Positions 47,028 to 56,340 of a stretch of 64,000 nucleotides of DNA are shown here, piece after piece (the first letter of the stretch is position 1; each line of letters begins with the position of its first letter). The position numbers were made by a program, and so were the translations under genes. A model generated the notes under the pieces. It worked only from the letters and a program-made list of their open reading frames with translations, was not told where the DNA came from and did not search any database. Origin of the DNA: Nostoc flagelliforme FACHB-838 (lineage in GTDB: Bacteria; Cyanobacteriota; Cyanobacteriia; Cyanobacteriales; Nostocaceae); assembly GCF_014698065.1 (NCBI RefSeq), contig NZ_JACJSI010000014.1, positions 52,501-116,500 on the forward strand. The letters run 5' to 3'.

Positions 47028-47660
47028 TTAACTTAACTGTTGTATCAGCTTTCTTGCCCCAGATGCGATCGCTTCCCAATTTCCCTCTGTGACAAGCTTT
47101 TTGGGAAATAATTCCCCGCTCAAACCGACAGCGATCGCTCCGGCTTGCAAGAATTCTTTGGCATTTTCCAGAGTCACGCCGCCAGTAGGAATTAAGGGAA
47201 TCTGACCTAGTGGCCCTTGCAAACTTTTGATATAATCAGCCCCTCCCACTGCTTGCACAGGAAACACTTTTACACAACTAGCGCCCTGACTCCAGGCGGT
47301 AACAATTTCTGTAGGAGTTAACGCTCCGGGTATAATAGGCACATTTTTTTCTTGTGCTGCTTGAATCATTGCCGGATCAACGTGGGGCGTGAAGAGAAAT
47401 TGCGCCCCAGATGCGATCGCATCTTGCAACTGTTGCACATTGAATAGCGTACCAGTGCCAATGATACACGCTGGTAATTCCGAACGTAGTTGACTGATTA
47501 ATTCCCCAGCACGATCGCTATTCCAGGTAATCTCAATTAACTGCATTCCCCCAGATGCTACAGCCAGTGCCATTTGCTTTCCCAATTCCATTTGAGGGGC
47601 GCGGATGACTGCGATCGCTCGCTGTTTTTGCAGCTGTGATAACCAAATTTGATTAGGCAT
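47028..47660 (-). CDS. eda: KDPG/KHG aldolase
   Basis: A 210-residue class I aldolase that cleaves 2-keto-3-deoxy-6-phosphogluconate to pyruvate and glyceraldehyde-3-phosphate (Entner-Doudoroff pathway) and also 2-keto-4-hydroxyglutarate. Motifs: RAIAVIRAPQ, QLIEITWNS (catalytic Glu), IGTGTLFNVQQLQDA, FLFTPHVDP, GALTPTEIVTAW and the Schiff-base Lys in GASCVKVFPVQAVGG, then IPTGGVTLENA. Length is standard. No edd or other sugar-acid gene is adjacent, as is usual in cyanobacteria, where the pathway has been reported as functional. It stands alone on the minus strand. Confidence 0.93.
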   Translation of the reverse strand: MPNQIWLSQLQKQRAIAVIRAPQMELGKQMALAVASGGMQLIEITWNSDRAGELISQLRSELPACIIGTGTLFNVQQLQDAIASGAQFLFTPHVDPAMIQAAQEKNVPIIPGALTPTEIVTAWSQGASCVKVFPVQAVGGADYIKSLQGPLGQIPLIPTGGVTLENAKEFLQAGAIAVGLSGELFPKKLVTEGNWEAIASGARKLIQQLS

Positions 47661-47890
47661 TTTGACTGGGAATTAGGGATTGGGGGCTAAGGATTGGAAC
47701 TAGAGAATAGTTTTCACTCTAGTAAATACCTAATTTTCAATACTAATACCCACTCCCCAATCCCAATGCCCTTAAAACTTGCTTATTGCATCAAGCTATG
47801 AGATATTACACATAAATACCATTAAATCTATCGAATTACCGTAGTTTGAAATTAGATACCTTAGCGTTTGGGTCTAAAGGAGTAATTAAA

Positions 47891-48157
47891 ATGACAATTG
47901 CACAACAAAATACATCAGCATCCTTACCAACCACCATTCATGGTTCCGAAAGCGTCGATATAGCTCGCCTATGGAAGCTTGTGCGACTAGATGCAAATGG
48001 ATTTTGGTTGCACACTAAGGCATATACAACGATTCTGGGCGTTATGCTGCTGACCTTGATAAGTCTGATTTTCTTAAGTATCCATTGGTATTACCGCAGA
48101 CTGTTCCCATTTATTGGCACTGATCATAAAGATAAGCAATTAAAAATAAAAAGCTAG
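47891..48157 (+). CDS. Small single-pass membrane protein, unknown
   Basis: An 88-residue protein from ATG 47891, preceded by AAAGGAG at a good distance; a frame start at 47846 is open but has no ribosome site. A polar N-terminus (TIAQQNTSASLPTTIHGSES) and an IARLWKLVRLDANGFWL stretch precede one membrane segment (TTILGVMLLTLISLIFLSIH, about 52-72) and a basic tail. No family recognised. A hairpin terminator follows 157 bp after the stop. Confidence 0.65.
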   Translation: MTIAQQNTSASLPTTIHGSESVDIARLWKLVRLDANGFWLHTKAYTTILGVMLLTLISLIFLSIHWYYRRLFPFIGTDHKDKQLKIKS

Positions 48158-48510
48158 ACATTAAGTTGCGTACTCCATCGTCTCAATCACCTGATTTTAC
48201 TTCCTTTACATTACTTTAGAGACAGTCTCTAAAAACTCAGCTTAATTCTTCTAGTAGAGGAGAGAGCTTATTAAAAATGCATATACTGCAAGTACCAAGC
48301 AATAGTTTGATAAGCCCCTAGTTGAAGACCTACTAGGAGCTTTTTTTTTAATTGACTATCTACCTCAATTGGATTATGTATTAAAAAAGCTGGTAGCAAC
48401 TAAACTATTCCTAATGGATATACATAATTAATTCTGATGGTAGATTGAGTTGGAGATGAAGATAGTTAATATGAATTTGTAAGTCAAAAACGTTTACCAA
48501 CTTAACAACA
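48158..48510. other. Intergenic stretch between two small membrane-protein genes
   Basis: No gene. It holds the terminator at 48314-48349 and about 160 bp of AT-rich sequence upstream of the GlsB-like gene. Confidence 0.5.
48314..48349 (+). terminator. Rho-independent terminator
   Basis: GCCCCTAG (48314-48321) pairs with CTAGGAGC (48333-48340, one mismatch) and is followed by nine T. It closes the transcript of the small gene ending at 48157, or of a short RNA in between. Confidence 0.75.
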
Positions 48511-48783
48511 ATGAATATTCTTGCTTGGATTGTTTTAGGTCTAATTGCTGGTGCGATCGCAAAAGCAATCTACCCCGGTCATCAAGGTGGCGGAATTCTA
48601 GGAACCATAGTATTAGGAATCATAGGTGCTTTTGTTGGCGGTAGTTTAGGTGTATTCTTCAGTACAGGAACTTTATCTCTAGCAGCTCCTAGTCTGAGCA
48701 TTCCAGGTATTGCTGTAGCAGTTCTTGGTGCAATTGTCGCAGTTTTCTTGTGGAACTTATTAACCAATCGCAGCGCTGTATAA
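48511..48783 (+). CDS. GlsB/YeaQ/YmgE-family stress membrane protein
   Basis: A 90-residue, very hydrophobic, Gly-rich protein of the transglycosylase-associated protein family: NILAWIVLGLIAGAIAKAIY at the start, PGHQGGGILGTIVLGIIGAF in the middle and a third membrane segment at the end. Three membrane segments in total, slightly longer than the usual 80-85 residues because of a SLAAPSLSIPGI loop. Members are induced by stress in many bacteria; the molecular role is not known. It is closed by a strong terminator 80 bp after the stop. Confidence 0.88.
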   Translation: MNILAWIVLGLIAGAIAKAIYPGHQGGGILGTIVLGIIGAFVGGSLGVFFSTGTLSLAAPSLSIPGIAVAVLGAIVAVFLWNLLTNRSAV

Positions 48784-49283
48784 AAATAAAATTGCGGACA
48801 ATGAGCTAGGAAGATTTAGCAAATTGATTTAACTATTTTTAACTGTGAATTAAATTAAAAAAATAACGCCACCCTAATTATAGGTAGGCGTTATTTTTTT
48901 TGATTATTTTGCAATAAAATAATCAAAATTAGCACTAGTAATATTTAGAGGATATTACAGCTACAGCGCTGTTACGTTAGCTTTTAGCCATTTAGCCTGA
49001 GCAACAAAAACTAATGTAACAGAATAGTATACTCTAGCAAAATAAACCCTGTCCGCATAGTTGATTTATATATGTAATATAAATCACTATCCGTTTTTCA
49101 GATGAGATGCACCATACTCTGACATAAATTCATAGCAAAGTTATGTCTGATTTAAATAAATATAAATACGCTAAAATTTATAGGTTTTGTAAAATTTTTA
49201 GTAACTTGCACTGGTCGCTGTACACGAACCGACAATGTTTCGTTAAGCTGTAAGCGCTATGATTAAAGTTTATTGAACGTCTT
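48784..49283. other. Intergenic stretch upstream of the phosphoesterase pair
   Basis: It begins with the terminator at 48862-48900, then AT-rich DNA with a perfect small hairpin GATTTATAT-ATGTA-ATATAAATC (49063-49085). Just before the phosphoesterase gene lies TAAGCTGTAAGCGCT, which recurs before the second copy. Confidence 0.5.
48862..48900 (+). terminator. Strong rho-independent terminator after the GlsB-like gene
   Basis: AATAACGCC pairs with GGCGTTATT, with an inner CCTA/TAGG stem, followed by a T-run. No mismatch in the outer nine base pairs. Confidence 0.85.
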
Positions 49284-50114
49284 ATGCACTGGTTGTTATC
49301 TGGGCCGTTGAGTACGGAGGAATTGACGGTTAACATTGCAGGGTTGCCTGAATCGTTACAAGGCAAGAAGCTGGTGCAATTGTCAGATTTTCACTACGAT
49401 GGTTTGCGGCTGTCGGAAGATATGCTAGGAAAAGCGATCGCAGTTACTAATGAAGCTGAACCAGATTTAATTTTATTAACTGGTGACTACGTAACTGACG
49501 ATCCCACACCAATTCACCAGCTGGTACTTCGACTCAAACATCTGCAAAGTCGCAATGGTATCTATGCTGTTCTTGGCAATCACGATATATATTACAGACA
49601 GGCAAAAACAGAAGTTACAGCAGCCCTTACTAGCATTGGAATTCACGTCCTTTGGAACGAAATTGCTTATCCATTAGGAAAAGAATTGCCACTTGTTGGA
49701 TTAGCGGATAGTTGGTCACAAGAATTCAACCCTGAACCCGTTATGAACCAGCTAAACCCCGACACACCCTGCATTGTTTTATCCCACAACCCAGATACTG
49801 CGGAAATATTACAAGCATGGCGAGTCGATTTACAATTATCTGGTCATACTCACGGTGGTCAAATAGTAATTCCCGGAATTGGCCCTGTGGTGTTGCTTTA
49901 CAATAAGTTTGCAGAAAAAATACCCAGAAAAGTAAGGCGTTTAGTGCCATTTTTGGAAGCAAATGTTTCTGTAGTCAGCCATTGGGAATGGGCGCAGGGT
50001 TCCCATCGGATAGGAAAAAATCAGCTATATGTTAATCGTGGTTTGGGAACTTACCTCCCAGGACGTCTATTTTGCCGCCCAGAAGTTACTATAATTACGC
50101 TACAAGGTGAGTAA
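49284..50114 (+). CDS. Metallophosphoesterase, YaeI-like, copy 1
   Basis: A 276-residue calcineurin-like phosphoesterase. Two-metal ligands are visible in LVQLSDFHYDG (Asp, His), LTGDYV (Asp), VLGNHD (Asn, His), LSHNPD (His) and LSGHTHGGQ (two His). Unlike many YaeI homologues it has no clear N-terminal membrane anchor, starting MHWLLSGPLSTEELTVNIAG. Possible substrates are nucleotides or lipid phosphates. The next gene is a close copy on the same strand, and even about 50 bp of upstream DNA is shared (TAAGCTGTAAGCGCT, then GTCTTATGCA at the start). Recent tandem duplication. Confidence 0.9.
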   Translation: MHWLLSGPLSTEELTVNIAGLPESLQGKKLVQLSDFHYDGLRLSEDMLGKAIAVTNEAEPDLILLTGDYVTDDPTPIHQLVLRLKHLQSRNGIYAVLGNHDIYYRQAKTEVTAALTSIGIHVLWNEIAYPLGKELPLVGLADSWSQEFNPEPVMNQLNPDTPCIVLSHNPDTAEILQAWRVDLQLSGHTHGGQIVIPGIGPVVLLYNKFAEKIPRKVRRLVPFLEANVSVVSHWEWAQGSHRIGKNQLYVNRGLGTYLPGRLFCRPEVTIITLQGE

Positions 50115-50231
50115 GTGATTATAGTAACTAATTTTATCTGGAGTAAATGACATAAATTATTGCATTTTATCAAGTTACATTTTTATTTTTGGTAAGCTGT
50201 AAGCGCTGGTATGAGGAGTATCGGTTGTCTT

Positions 50232-51065
50232 ATGCATTGGTTGTTTACGGGACATTTAAGAGTAGATAAAATAACGGTTAAGATTGCAGAGCTTCCTGCA
50301 TCTTTACAAGGTACGACGTTAGTACAATTGTCAGATTTTCACTACGATGGTCTACGGCTGTCGGAAGATATGCTAGAAAAAGCGATCGCAGTTACTAACG
50401 AAGCTGAACCGGATTTGATTTTATTAACTGGTGACTACGTAACTGACGATCCCACGCCAATTCACCAATTGGTGCATCGACTCAAACATCTGCAAAGTCG
50501 CTGTGGTATCTATGCCGTACTTGGGAACCACGATATCTATTACAGCCACTCAAAAGCAGAAGTTACACAGGCCTTAACTAGTATTGGGGTGCATGTGCTT
50601 TGGAATGAAATTGCCTATCCACTAGGAAAAGAATTACCACTCGTTGGACTAGCTGATTATTGGTCACAGGAATTTTACCCTGCACCAGTCATGAATCAAC
50701 TAGACTCGGTTACACCGCGCATTGTTTTATCCCATAATCCAGATACAGCCAAGATATTGCAACAATGGCGCGTAGATTTGCAACTATCTGGTCATACCCA
50801 CGGTGGTCATATCGTAATTCCAGGCATTGGCCCTCTAGTACTCTATTATAAAAAGTTACTCAAACAAATTCCCAAAAAATTGCGACGTTGGGTAACATTT
50901 TTCTTGGGAGACTGTTCTAAAGTAGTGCGATATTGGGAGTGGGCCCAAGGATTTCACAAGGTAGAAAAAAATCAACTGTATGTCAATCGTGGTTTAGGAA
51001 CTTATAAACCAGGACGTTTATTTTGTCCGCCAGAAGTGACTGTAATTACCTTAATTAGTGATTAA
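50232..51065 (+). CDS. Metallophosphoesterase, YaeI-like, copy 2
   Basis: A 277-residue paralogue of the gene ending at 50114. All metal-binding motifs are conserved: DFHYDG, GDYV, GNHD, SHNPD, SGHTHGGH. ATG 50232 aligns with the start of copy 1 (MHWLFTGHLRVDKITVKIAE); a start seven codons upstream is also open. Differences cluster in the C-terminal third (YKKLLKQIPKKLRRWVTFFL against YNKFAEKIPRKVRRLVPFLE). Both copies look functional, so they may have diverged in substrate or timing. The gap of 97 bp to copy 1 allows a shared transcript, but the repeated upstream block suggests each has its own promoter. Confidence 0.9.
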   Translation: MHWLFTGHLRVDKITVKIAELPASLQGTTLVQLSDFHYDGLRLSEDMLEKAIAVTNEAEPDLILLTGDYVTDDPTPIHQLVHRLKHLQSRCGIYAVLGNHDIYYSHSKAEVTQALTSIGVHVLWNEIAYPLGKELPLVGLADYWSQEFYPAPVMNQLDSVTPRIVLSHNPDTAKILQQWRVDLQLSGHTHGGHIVIPGIGPLVLYYKKLLKQIPKKLRRWVTFFLGDCSKVVRYWEWAQGFHKVEKNQLYVNRGLGTYKPGRLFCPPEVTVITLISD

Positions 51066-51343
51066 CAATTTTGAACTTTTGAATTCAAAGCAGAAACCGC
51101 CTGAAGCCGCGATGGATAAATGTCAGCAGCTTAGGACGGTTTCTTGAAGATTAGAGAATTCAGGATTAACTAACTCAAACTAAGGTGGACAGCATTGGCA
51201 ATCGCTCTACTCAGAATTGCACATCCTTATATTCTAACTAGGCAGGAACTAGGCAGGCATTTTCTGATTATGCGTTCTAAAACCTCCAAAACAACTCATT
51301 GAACTTAAGGCAAAATACACATTCAATGGATGCCACAACCAAA

Positions 51344-51378
51344 GGAGCGATGTCTACGACGGGCTATGCCTACGCGAG
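51344..51378. repeat. GC-rich dispersed repeat, copy
   Basis: GGAGCGATGTCTACGACGGG followed by CTATGCCTACGCGAG; nearly the same as 34053-34083. Confidence 0.65.
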
Positions 51379-51540
51379 AACATTAGAGCAGGAGGTACAG
51401 GCTCTAACTTGAAAGTTTTTGTTTAACTTTTAACCTGTTTGTACCTTGCTCTTAATCTAGCATTGTGTTTGGTAAGCGACAAGACACATTTACTAAAGTT
51501 GAATACCATTAATTTCTCGAAACAATTCAGAAATATTCCT

Positions 51541-51595
51541 TAAAAAATCTCCCACTTGTTATGTATTAGTGTAAACACCAACATTATCAAGTGGG
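51541..51595 (-). terminator. Terminator of the Pro/Thr-rich membrane protein gene
   Basis: Read on the minus strand, CCCACTTG and CAAGTGGG form the outer stem with an inner GGTGT/ACACT pair, followed by AGATTTTTT. It lies 20 bp past the stop at 51615. Confidence 0.8.
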
Positions 51596-51614
51596 GGCTG
51601 AAAGTTCAGAATCG

Positions 51615-52373
51615 TTATTGACCAGAACCGTCTGTACTACTATCACCCGTGGTAGAAGAACCGCTATTAGATGGAGTATTTGACTGGTTTACTCCTTCAG
51701 GTGGAGTAGTTTTAGAGCTACCACTTGTTGTACTTGGAGCGACGGTATTAGTAGAACTATCGTTCTGCGAAGTCGGAGTATTAGTAGTTGGACTCGTCGC
51801 CGGACTTTGTGCTGCTTTAGGGGTTGGCTGGGTTACAGAAGGTGCTTTTTCTGCCGCAGGCTGCTGGGGTGGAATAGTAATGTTAATATCCGGTTGGCGA
51901 GGTGCAGACGGAGGTGTAACTTGCTGTTGGGGAACAGGAACAGCAACAGGTACAGGTACTTCCCTAGTTCTTTCGATTATCGTTGGTGGTTGAGGAGATG
52001 CACTGGGAGTTGGATTACTCTTACTCGGTACAGGAACCACGACTGGCACAGCATTGTTAACCGCTGCGTTATTCTGCTGGTTGAAGTACCAAACACCACC
52101 TATAACCAAACCAAGCAAGGAAGTAATGATAATACCCAACAATAAACCACCACTAGCATTGTTTTCATCACGCTGGGCTAAATCTGCTTGATTGCTACGC
52201 TCAACATTCCGACCTTGTACGTAACCGTTAGTGTAAGAGTTGGGATTAGCTGTATTGTTCTTAACGGTTTCAGTGGTTTGTGTCAAATTGGTCTGAGTAT
52301 TGCCATTAATATCAGTGTAAGATTCTTGCCTAACTTCACTGTTTTTAATTTCGCGTTCATTGGGAATAGACAT
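51615..52373 (-). CDS. Membrane-anchored Pro/Ser/Thr-rich protein, unknown
   Basis: A 252-residue protein from ATG 52373; GGAG lies eight bases upstream, which rules out the GTG three codons earlier. Residues 1-70 are polar and Asn/Thr/Gln-rich, one membrane segment follows (GGLLLGIIITSLLGLVIGGV, about 75-95), then 150 residues outside that are almost only Pro, Ser, Thr, Val, Gln and Asn (low complexity, ending in SGSSTTGDSSTDGSGQ). No fold can be named. Such tails span or bind the cell wall in other bacteria; that is an inference from composition. It has its own strong terminator. Confidence 0.7.
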   Translation of the reverse strand: MSIPNEREIKNSEVRQESYTDINGNTQTNLTQTTETVKNNTANPNSYTNGYVQGRNVERSNQADLAQRDENNASGGLLLGIIITSLLGLVIGGVWYFNQQNNAAVNNAVPVVVPVPSKSNPTPSASPQPPTIIERTREVPVPVAVPVPQQQVTPPSAPRQPDINITIPPQQPAAEKAPSVTQPTPKAAQSPATSPTTNTPTSQNDSSTNTVAPSTTSGSSKTTPPEGVNQSNTPSNSGSSTTGDSSTDGSGQ

Positions 52374-52382
52374 TGATTTCAC

Positions 52383-52710
52383 TCCTCAAATTAGGATATT
52401 GACAAACTAAAGCTTTCTAAAAACAAGAGGTTTTAATGAACTGAAAATATATGTTGCTGATAAATATTGAGTTTTATTTGCTACTCAACTGTTGGTAATC
52501 TCAGAATAACTTCTCCTCTCAAACAAGTGGCTCTATCTCCAGGGAGTTAATACTTAATCTTTAGAGAGTTAATACTTAATCAAGAGAAAGAGTATCCCAA
52601 AGATGGATGTTATTAAACTGTCAATTAATGGATTGATCAAAAAATTTAGTAATTTACTGAAATCATCTAAATTTTCAATAAATCAAGAATAGATTATGCT
52701 TATAGGTCAT
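52383..52710. other. Promoter-side intergenic stretch with a 22-bp direct repeat
   Basis: It holds GAGTTAATACTTAATC twice (at about 52544 and 52566, 22-bp spacing) about 170-195 bp upstream of the Pro/Thr-rich gene start. This could be a regulator site or a chance duplication. Nothing else seen. Confidence 0.45.
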
Positions 52711-53103
52711 TTATAAAAGAATGACAGCCTTAGCGATGGGGAATAGGGTAATAGTTTTATCCCCACTGCCACTAGTCAACATCTTCCCATCTGGGTTAAA
52801 GGCAACGGAAAAAACTACATTTTCAGATACTGAAAAAGTACAGAGTTCATTGCCTGTATCCAACTGCCATAGCTTGATCGTTTTGTCTTTACTACCGCTA
52901 GCTATGATCTTGCCATTGGGGTTAAAAGCGACAGAACAAACACGATCAGAATGCTCAGTTAGGGTACAGATTTCCTGACCGCTTTCCAAATGCCATAACT
53001 TAATGGTCTTGTCACAACTACCACTGGCTAAAGTCTTGCCATTTGGGTTGAAAGCAACAAAATTTATCCCTCCAAACCAATCGGAATGCCAGGGCGATCG
53101 CAT
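52711..53103 (-). pseudogene. WD40-repeat protein fragment (three blades)
   Basis: The frame encodes 130 residues consisting of three WD40 units: FVAFNPNGKTLASGSCDKTI with KLWHLESGQEI, VAFNPNGKIIASGSKDKTIK with LWQLDTGNEL, and VAFNPDGKMLTSGSGDKTI ending LFPIAKAV. A WD40 propeller needs seven or so blades, and cyanobacterial WD40 proteins are normally much longer and begin with a kinase, NB-ARC or other domain. The ATG (53103) lies in a GCGATCGC site with no ribosome site. This is most likely the 3' end of a lost large gene. Confidence 0.75.
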
Positions 53104-53639
53104 CTAAATATTGACGAGCCTGAATCAGAGTATAAATTACCAAAACCCCAATCAAATAAGGCTTTCAATAAATTAAATATTCATTTGCGTGGTAATGATA
53201 ATCATTGTATAGGGGAATTAGAGGCAGCCAACGACTGCTCTTCATTGAACATAGTATTCTAACAGTTGCTCCAAAGAAGAATTCTAAGATTTCCCACCAA
53301 CACGCCATTCATCACTCCAATCGCCTACATAAGCAGGGCTTTCGGCAATACAATAGAGAATAGATTGGGCAGGCGATGGATTATGCCCCATAAGAGCGAT
53401 CGCTCTTTGAAGAAAAACTTTTTGGTTTACTATTTTTTAGTTAATGTGTCAGTTTAATTATTGTCCACTCAGTAAATACAACAAGCTTTAGGATAAAATT
53501 ACGTTGTTAGTGGGTGCAATTATCCAAATATCCTTATTTTAGATAATATTGCTATTGTCTAAAATCAGAAATACGAGGATTAGAGAGCGCACTGAAATTT
53601 GGTTGTTCACTAATCGTAAGATTTTTAAAGGGTACTACC
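53104..53639. other. Intergenic region with a possible small remnant
   Basis: On the minus strand 53284-53391 encodes 35 residues of protein-like composition (MGHNPSPAQSILYCIAESPA then YVGDWSDEW) ending at a TAG; no ribosome site or family recognised. Possibly the tail of a lost gene. The rest is AT-rich; AAAGGG eight bases before 53640 is the ribosome site of the next gene. Confidence 0.4.
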
Positions 53640-54059
53640 ATGCAAAATATCCTAAAACGCACATTCCTACCTGGCTTGATGGCTGCTACTTTAGCTGGTA
53701 CTAGCTTAATCCCGGTTCAACCTGCTTCTGCTGATGACCGAGTTCTTAATAATGCTGCCATTGGAGCTGGAGCAGGTGTATTAAGTGGGGTTTTAACAAA
53801 TTGTGGTTCGGTATTAGACAACGCTTTTAAAGGTGCTGCTGCTGGTGCTGCTGTTAATGCTGCCAATGGTGCAAGAAGCACCAGAGCCAGAGGAAGAAAC
53901 GGACGTTTACCTGTTCAAGATATCGCTGTAGGTGCTGGTGCTGGTGTATTGGCAGGTGCAATTTCTGGTGGTTGTGGAACTACCTGGAAAAATGGTGTCA
54001 ATGGTGCTGCTGCTGGTGCTGCTGTTAATTTATTAGATAAAAGACCCGGAAGAAGATAA
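53640..54059 (+). CDS. Exported glycine-zipper protein, duplicated domain
   Basis: A 139-residue protein with a signal peptide (about 1-32, ending PASADD). The mature part has two copies of the same unit: AAIGAGAGVLSGVLTNCG plus GAAAGAAVNAANG, and IAVGAGAGVLAGAISGGCG plus GAAAGAAVNLLDK. The G-x-G-A-G-x-L and GAAAGAAV runs are glycine zippers as in outer-membrane lipoprotein-like or pore-associated proteins. Each unit has one Cys, which might pair. A basic stretch (RSTRARGRNGR) joins the units. Function unknown. Confidence 0.75.
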   Translation: MQNILKRTFLPGLMAATLAGTSLIPVQPASADDRVLNNAAIGAGAGVLSGVLTNCGSVLDNAFKGAAAGAAVNAANGARSTRARGRNGRLPVQDIAVGAGAGVLAGAISGGCGTTWKNGVNGAAAGAAVNLLDKRPGRR

Positions 54060-54861
54060 TTTGTCATTGATAACTCGCAATTTAGTCACCCAGCACGAAT
54101 TATCAATAAAAACATTCAGGCGCAGAGCGAACATAGTGCCTTGCGGTACTCTTTAAAAGATTGGGGACACGACCCGCTTAAATAGCCAAAGTTGCGTATG
54201 CTGTCTGTAATGTGGTGTACTTAGCCCTGTTGTCGGATAACAATTCCTTTGTCGTGTTATCAAATTAATGTCGTTAAAGTTTTAAATTGATAAAATTTGC
54301 ATCCTAGCTATGTTGTAGCACTTTAGATTCCTTGGAACAACGGCAGACAAAAAAGACTTATATAGTGTGCGTATAATGGGCTAATCTTTGATACAGCCTA
54401 ACTTAGCAGGGTGCATCTTAGAGCGACAGTAATGTATTAACAACGACAAATAATGTGTTATTCGACACCAGTTGAGATAGTGAATATGGTTACTTATAAA
54501 AAGAAAACTCAAAAGCTCTTCCTTAAACGCTGTCAAATAGGTCGCTTCAACTCCTCCAGATACTTCAACATAGCACTTGCGGCATCTTCCAAGTTTTCGT
54601 TTTTCCGTAACCTACTGAATATGATCACCTACGGTGAGGATACTGTTGGCGAATCTACTATATGTTTGTAAATACAAGTATTACTTAAGCTTAAACCTTC
54701 AATCTGTTATTGCGTCTTTTAATTGTAATACTTTTGTTTATGCCTTTGTAACACTTTTGCCAACAGTATCAGGGTCTATGCGCTAGAAATACTATTTGTG
54801 CAACAAATCTATTCATGAACGCGGTTAAATCTCATATCAATCTCTGTAAATTGAGTATGTT
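54060..54861. other. Intergenic region with an inverted-repeat element
   Basis: No gene accepted. A 12-bp inverted pair, GATACTGTTGGC (54639-54650) and GCCAACAGTATC (54759-54770), encloses 108 bp with a further partial pairing (AAGTATTAC/GTAATACTT) and is probably another small repeat element. A 72-codon frame at 54453 has no ribosome site or family. Confidence 0.5.
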
Positions 54862-56340
54862 TTATGCTTGAATCCAAACTGATACTGAACCACCTAGACA
54901 ACGAAATTCACCCCAGCCCCATTCATTGGTATATACAGCTTCTTTGATATGTTCAGTTAAATCAATAAACTTAGTATTGGGTTTACCAACTTCCATCCAT
55001 TTAACACCTTCTGAAGCATCACTCATAATTACAGCCATTCCTTGAGGATGATCTTCATCACCTAAGCGTGTCCAACCAATAGTATTCCAATGGTCTAAAT
55101 AGTTGTATTGCGGCCCGTAAGCATAATGTTTACGTGCATAAAGTAACTTATCAATAATCCAACGGTGGGACGGCATAAAAATATTGTAACGATTGCCGTC
55201 TTTCCCCCAGTCTTCATACTCTGCACCGTAGTAGTCAGCATGAAAAACACAAGGATAGCCTTCTTGTCGTAACAAAATAATGGCGTAAGCTAAGGGTTTA
55301 AACCAAGGTTCAACGACAGATTCCAAAGCTTGTAACGGCTGAGAATCATGATTTTCGACAAATGTCACAGCATGGGTAGGACTTTGTTGCATCATTGTGC
55401 CATCTAAAATCCGACGCATATCATAATTGCCTCCAGATTTGCTGGCTTGATGAAAGTTGTAATGTAGTGGTACGTCAAAAACTGACATCTTGCCACCAAC
55501 AGCATCAACATACCAAAGCAGAGTATTAATATCGTTATACCAATACTCTCCTACCATAAATAAATCTTTACCAGCATGGCGTTCTAGTTCATCTATCCAT
55601 TGCGGAAAGAACCAAGAGGAAATATGTTTAATAGCATCGATCCGGAAACCATCTACTTTTGTTGTATCAAGATACCACTTACCCCAATAAGTAGTTTCAC
55701 CCCGCACCCACTCATTTTGAAAATCGATATCGCAACCCATCAAATAGGCAAAGTTGCCTTTTTCTAAGGCTACGTAGTCGTCAAAGTTTTTACCTTCTAA
55801 TAAATAGAGTGTGCTGCGATCGCCACTGTTATATTCGTTATAATCAACAGCATCAAAATGCCACCAATGCCATTCAAAGTTAGAATATTTGCCTTGCCGT
55901 CCAGGGAAATTATAATGAGTGTATGTCTTAATCTCTTGTAACCCACCTTTAGGATTGAGCCGATCGTCTTGAGGAAAAGGCGTTGCTTTTGGTGTTTCTA
56001 GTGCATCACCCCCCATCTTATGATTTAGTACCGCATCTGCATAAACTTGCAGACCATGCGTTTGCAGAGATTTAACCGCATCAAGATACTGCTTACGTGT
56101 ACCGTATTTCGTCCGAATCGAGCCTTTTTGCTCAAACTCACCTAAATCAAATAAGTCGTAAACACCATATCCCACATCATACGACCCAGCAAAACCCTTG
56201 TAGGCTGGTGGTAGCCACATTGCTGTGAAACCTGCATCTGCTAATTCTGGTGCTGAAGCCTCAACTTTACTCCACAAGTTCCCATCATTAGGGATGTACC
56301 AGTGGAAATATTGCATCATTGTGCCATTAATCTTTGCCAT
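54862..56340 (-). CDS. Alpha-amylase, GH13, cytoplasmic type
   Basis: A 492-residue alpha-amylase without signal peptide, so likely acting on internal glycogen or maltodextrins. It starts NGTMMQYFHWYIPNDGNLWS, typical of the GH13_5 group (B. licheniformis type and E. coli AmyA). Conserved regions are DAVLNHKMGGD (region I), KVDGFRIDAIKHIS with the nucleophile Asp (II), LFMVGEYW with the acid Glu (III) and VTFVENHDSQP with the third Asp (IV). The C-terminal beta domain ends in a CLGGSVSVWIQA strand. It stands alone; the promoter lies in the gap after 56340. Confidence 0.95.
   Translation of the reverse strand: MAKINGTMMQYFHWYIPNDGNLWSKVEASAPELADAGFTAMWLPPAYKGFAGSYDVGYGVYDLFDLGEFEQKGSIRTKYGTRKQYLDAVKSLQTHGLQVYADAVLNHKMGGDALETPKATPFPQDDRLNPKGGLQEIKTYTHYNFPGRQGKYSNFEWHWWHFDAVDYNEYNSGDRSTLYLLEGKNFDDYVALEKGNFAYLMGCDIDFQNEWVRGETTYWGKWYLDTTKVDGFRIDAIKHISSWFFPQWIDELERHAGKDLFMVGEYWYNDINTLLWYVDAVGGKMSVFDVPLHYNFHQASKSGGNYDMRRILDGTMMQQSPTHAVTFVENHDSQPLQALESVVEPWFKPLAYAIILLRQEGYPCVFHADYYGAEYEDWGKDGNRYNIFMPSHRWIIDKLLYARKHYAYGPQYNYLDHWNTIGWTRLGDEDHPQGMAVIMSDASEGVKWMEVGKPNTKFIDLTEHIKEAVYTNEWGWGEFRCLGGSVSVWIQA

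Larger units (their letters stand above)
51066..51614. other. Intergenic region after the phosphoesterase pair
   Basis: No gene. It has a stem GAAACCG..CGGTTTC around 51094-51143, possibly the terminator of copy 2, a GC-rich dispersed repeat at 51344-51378 and the minus-strand terminator at 51541-51595. Confidence 0.5.
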
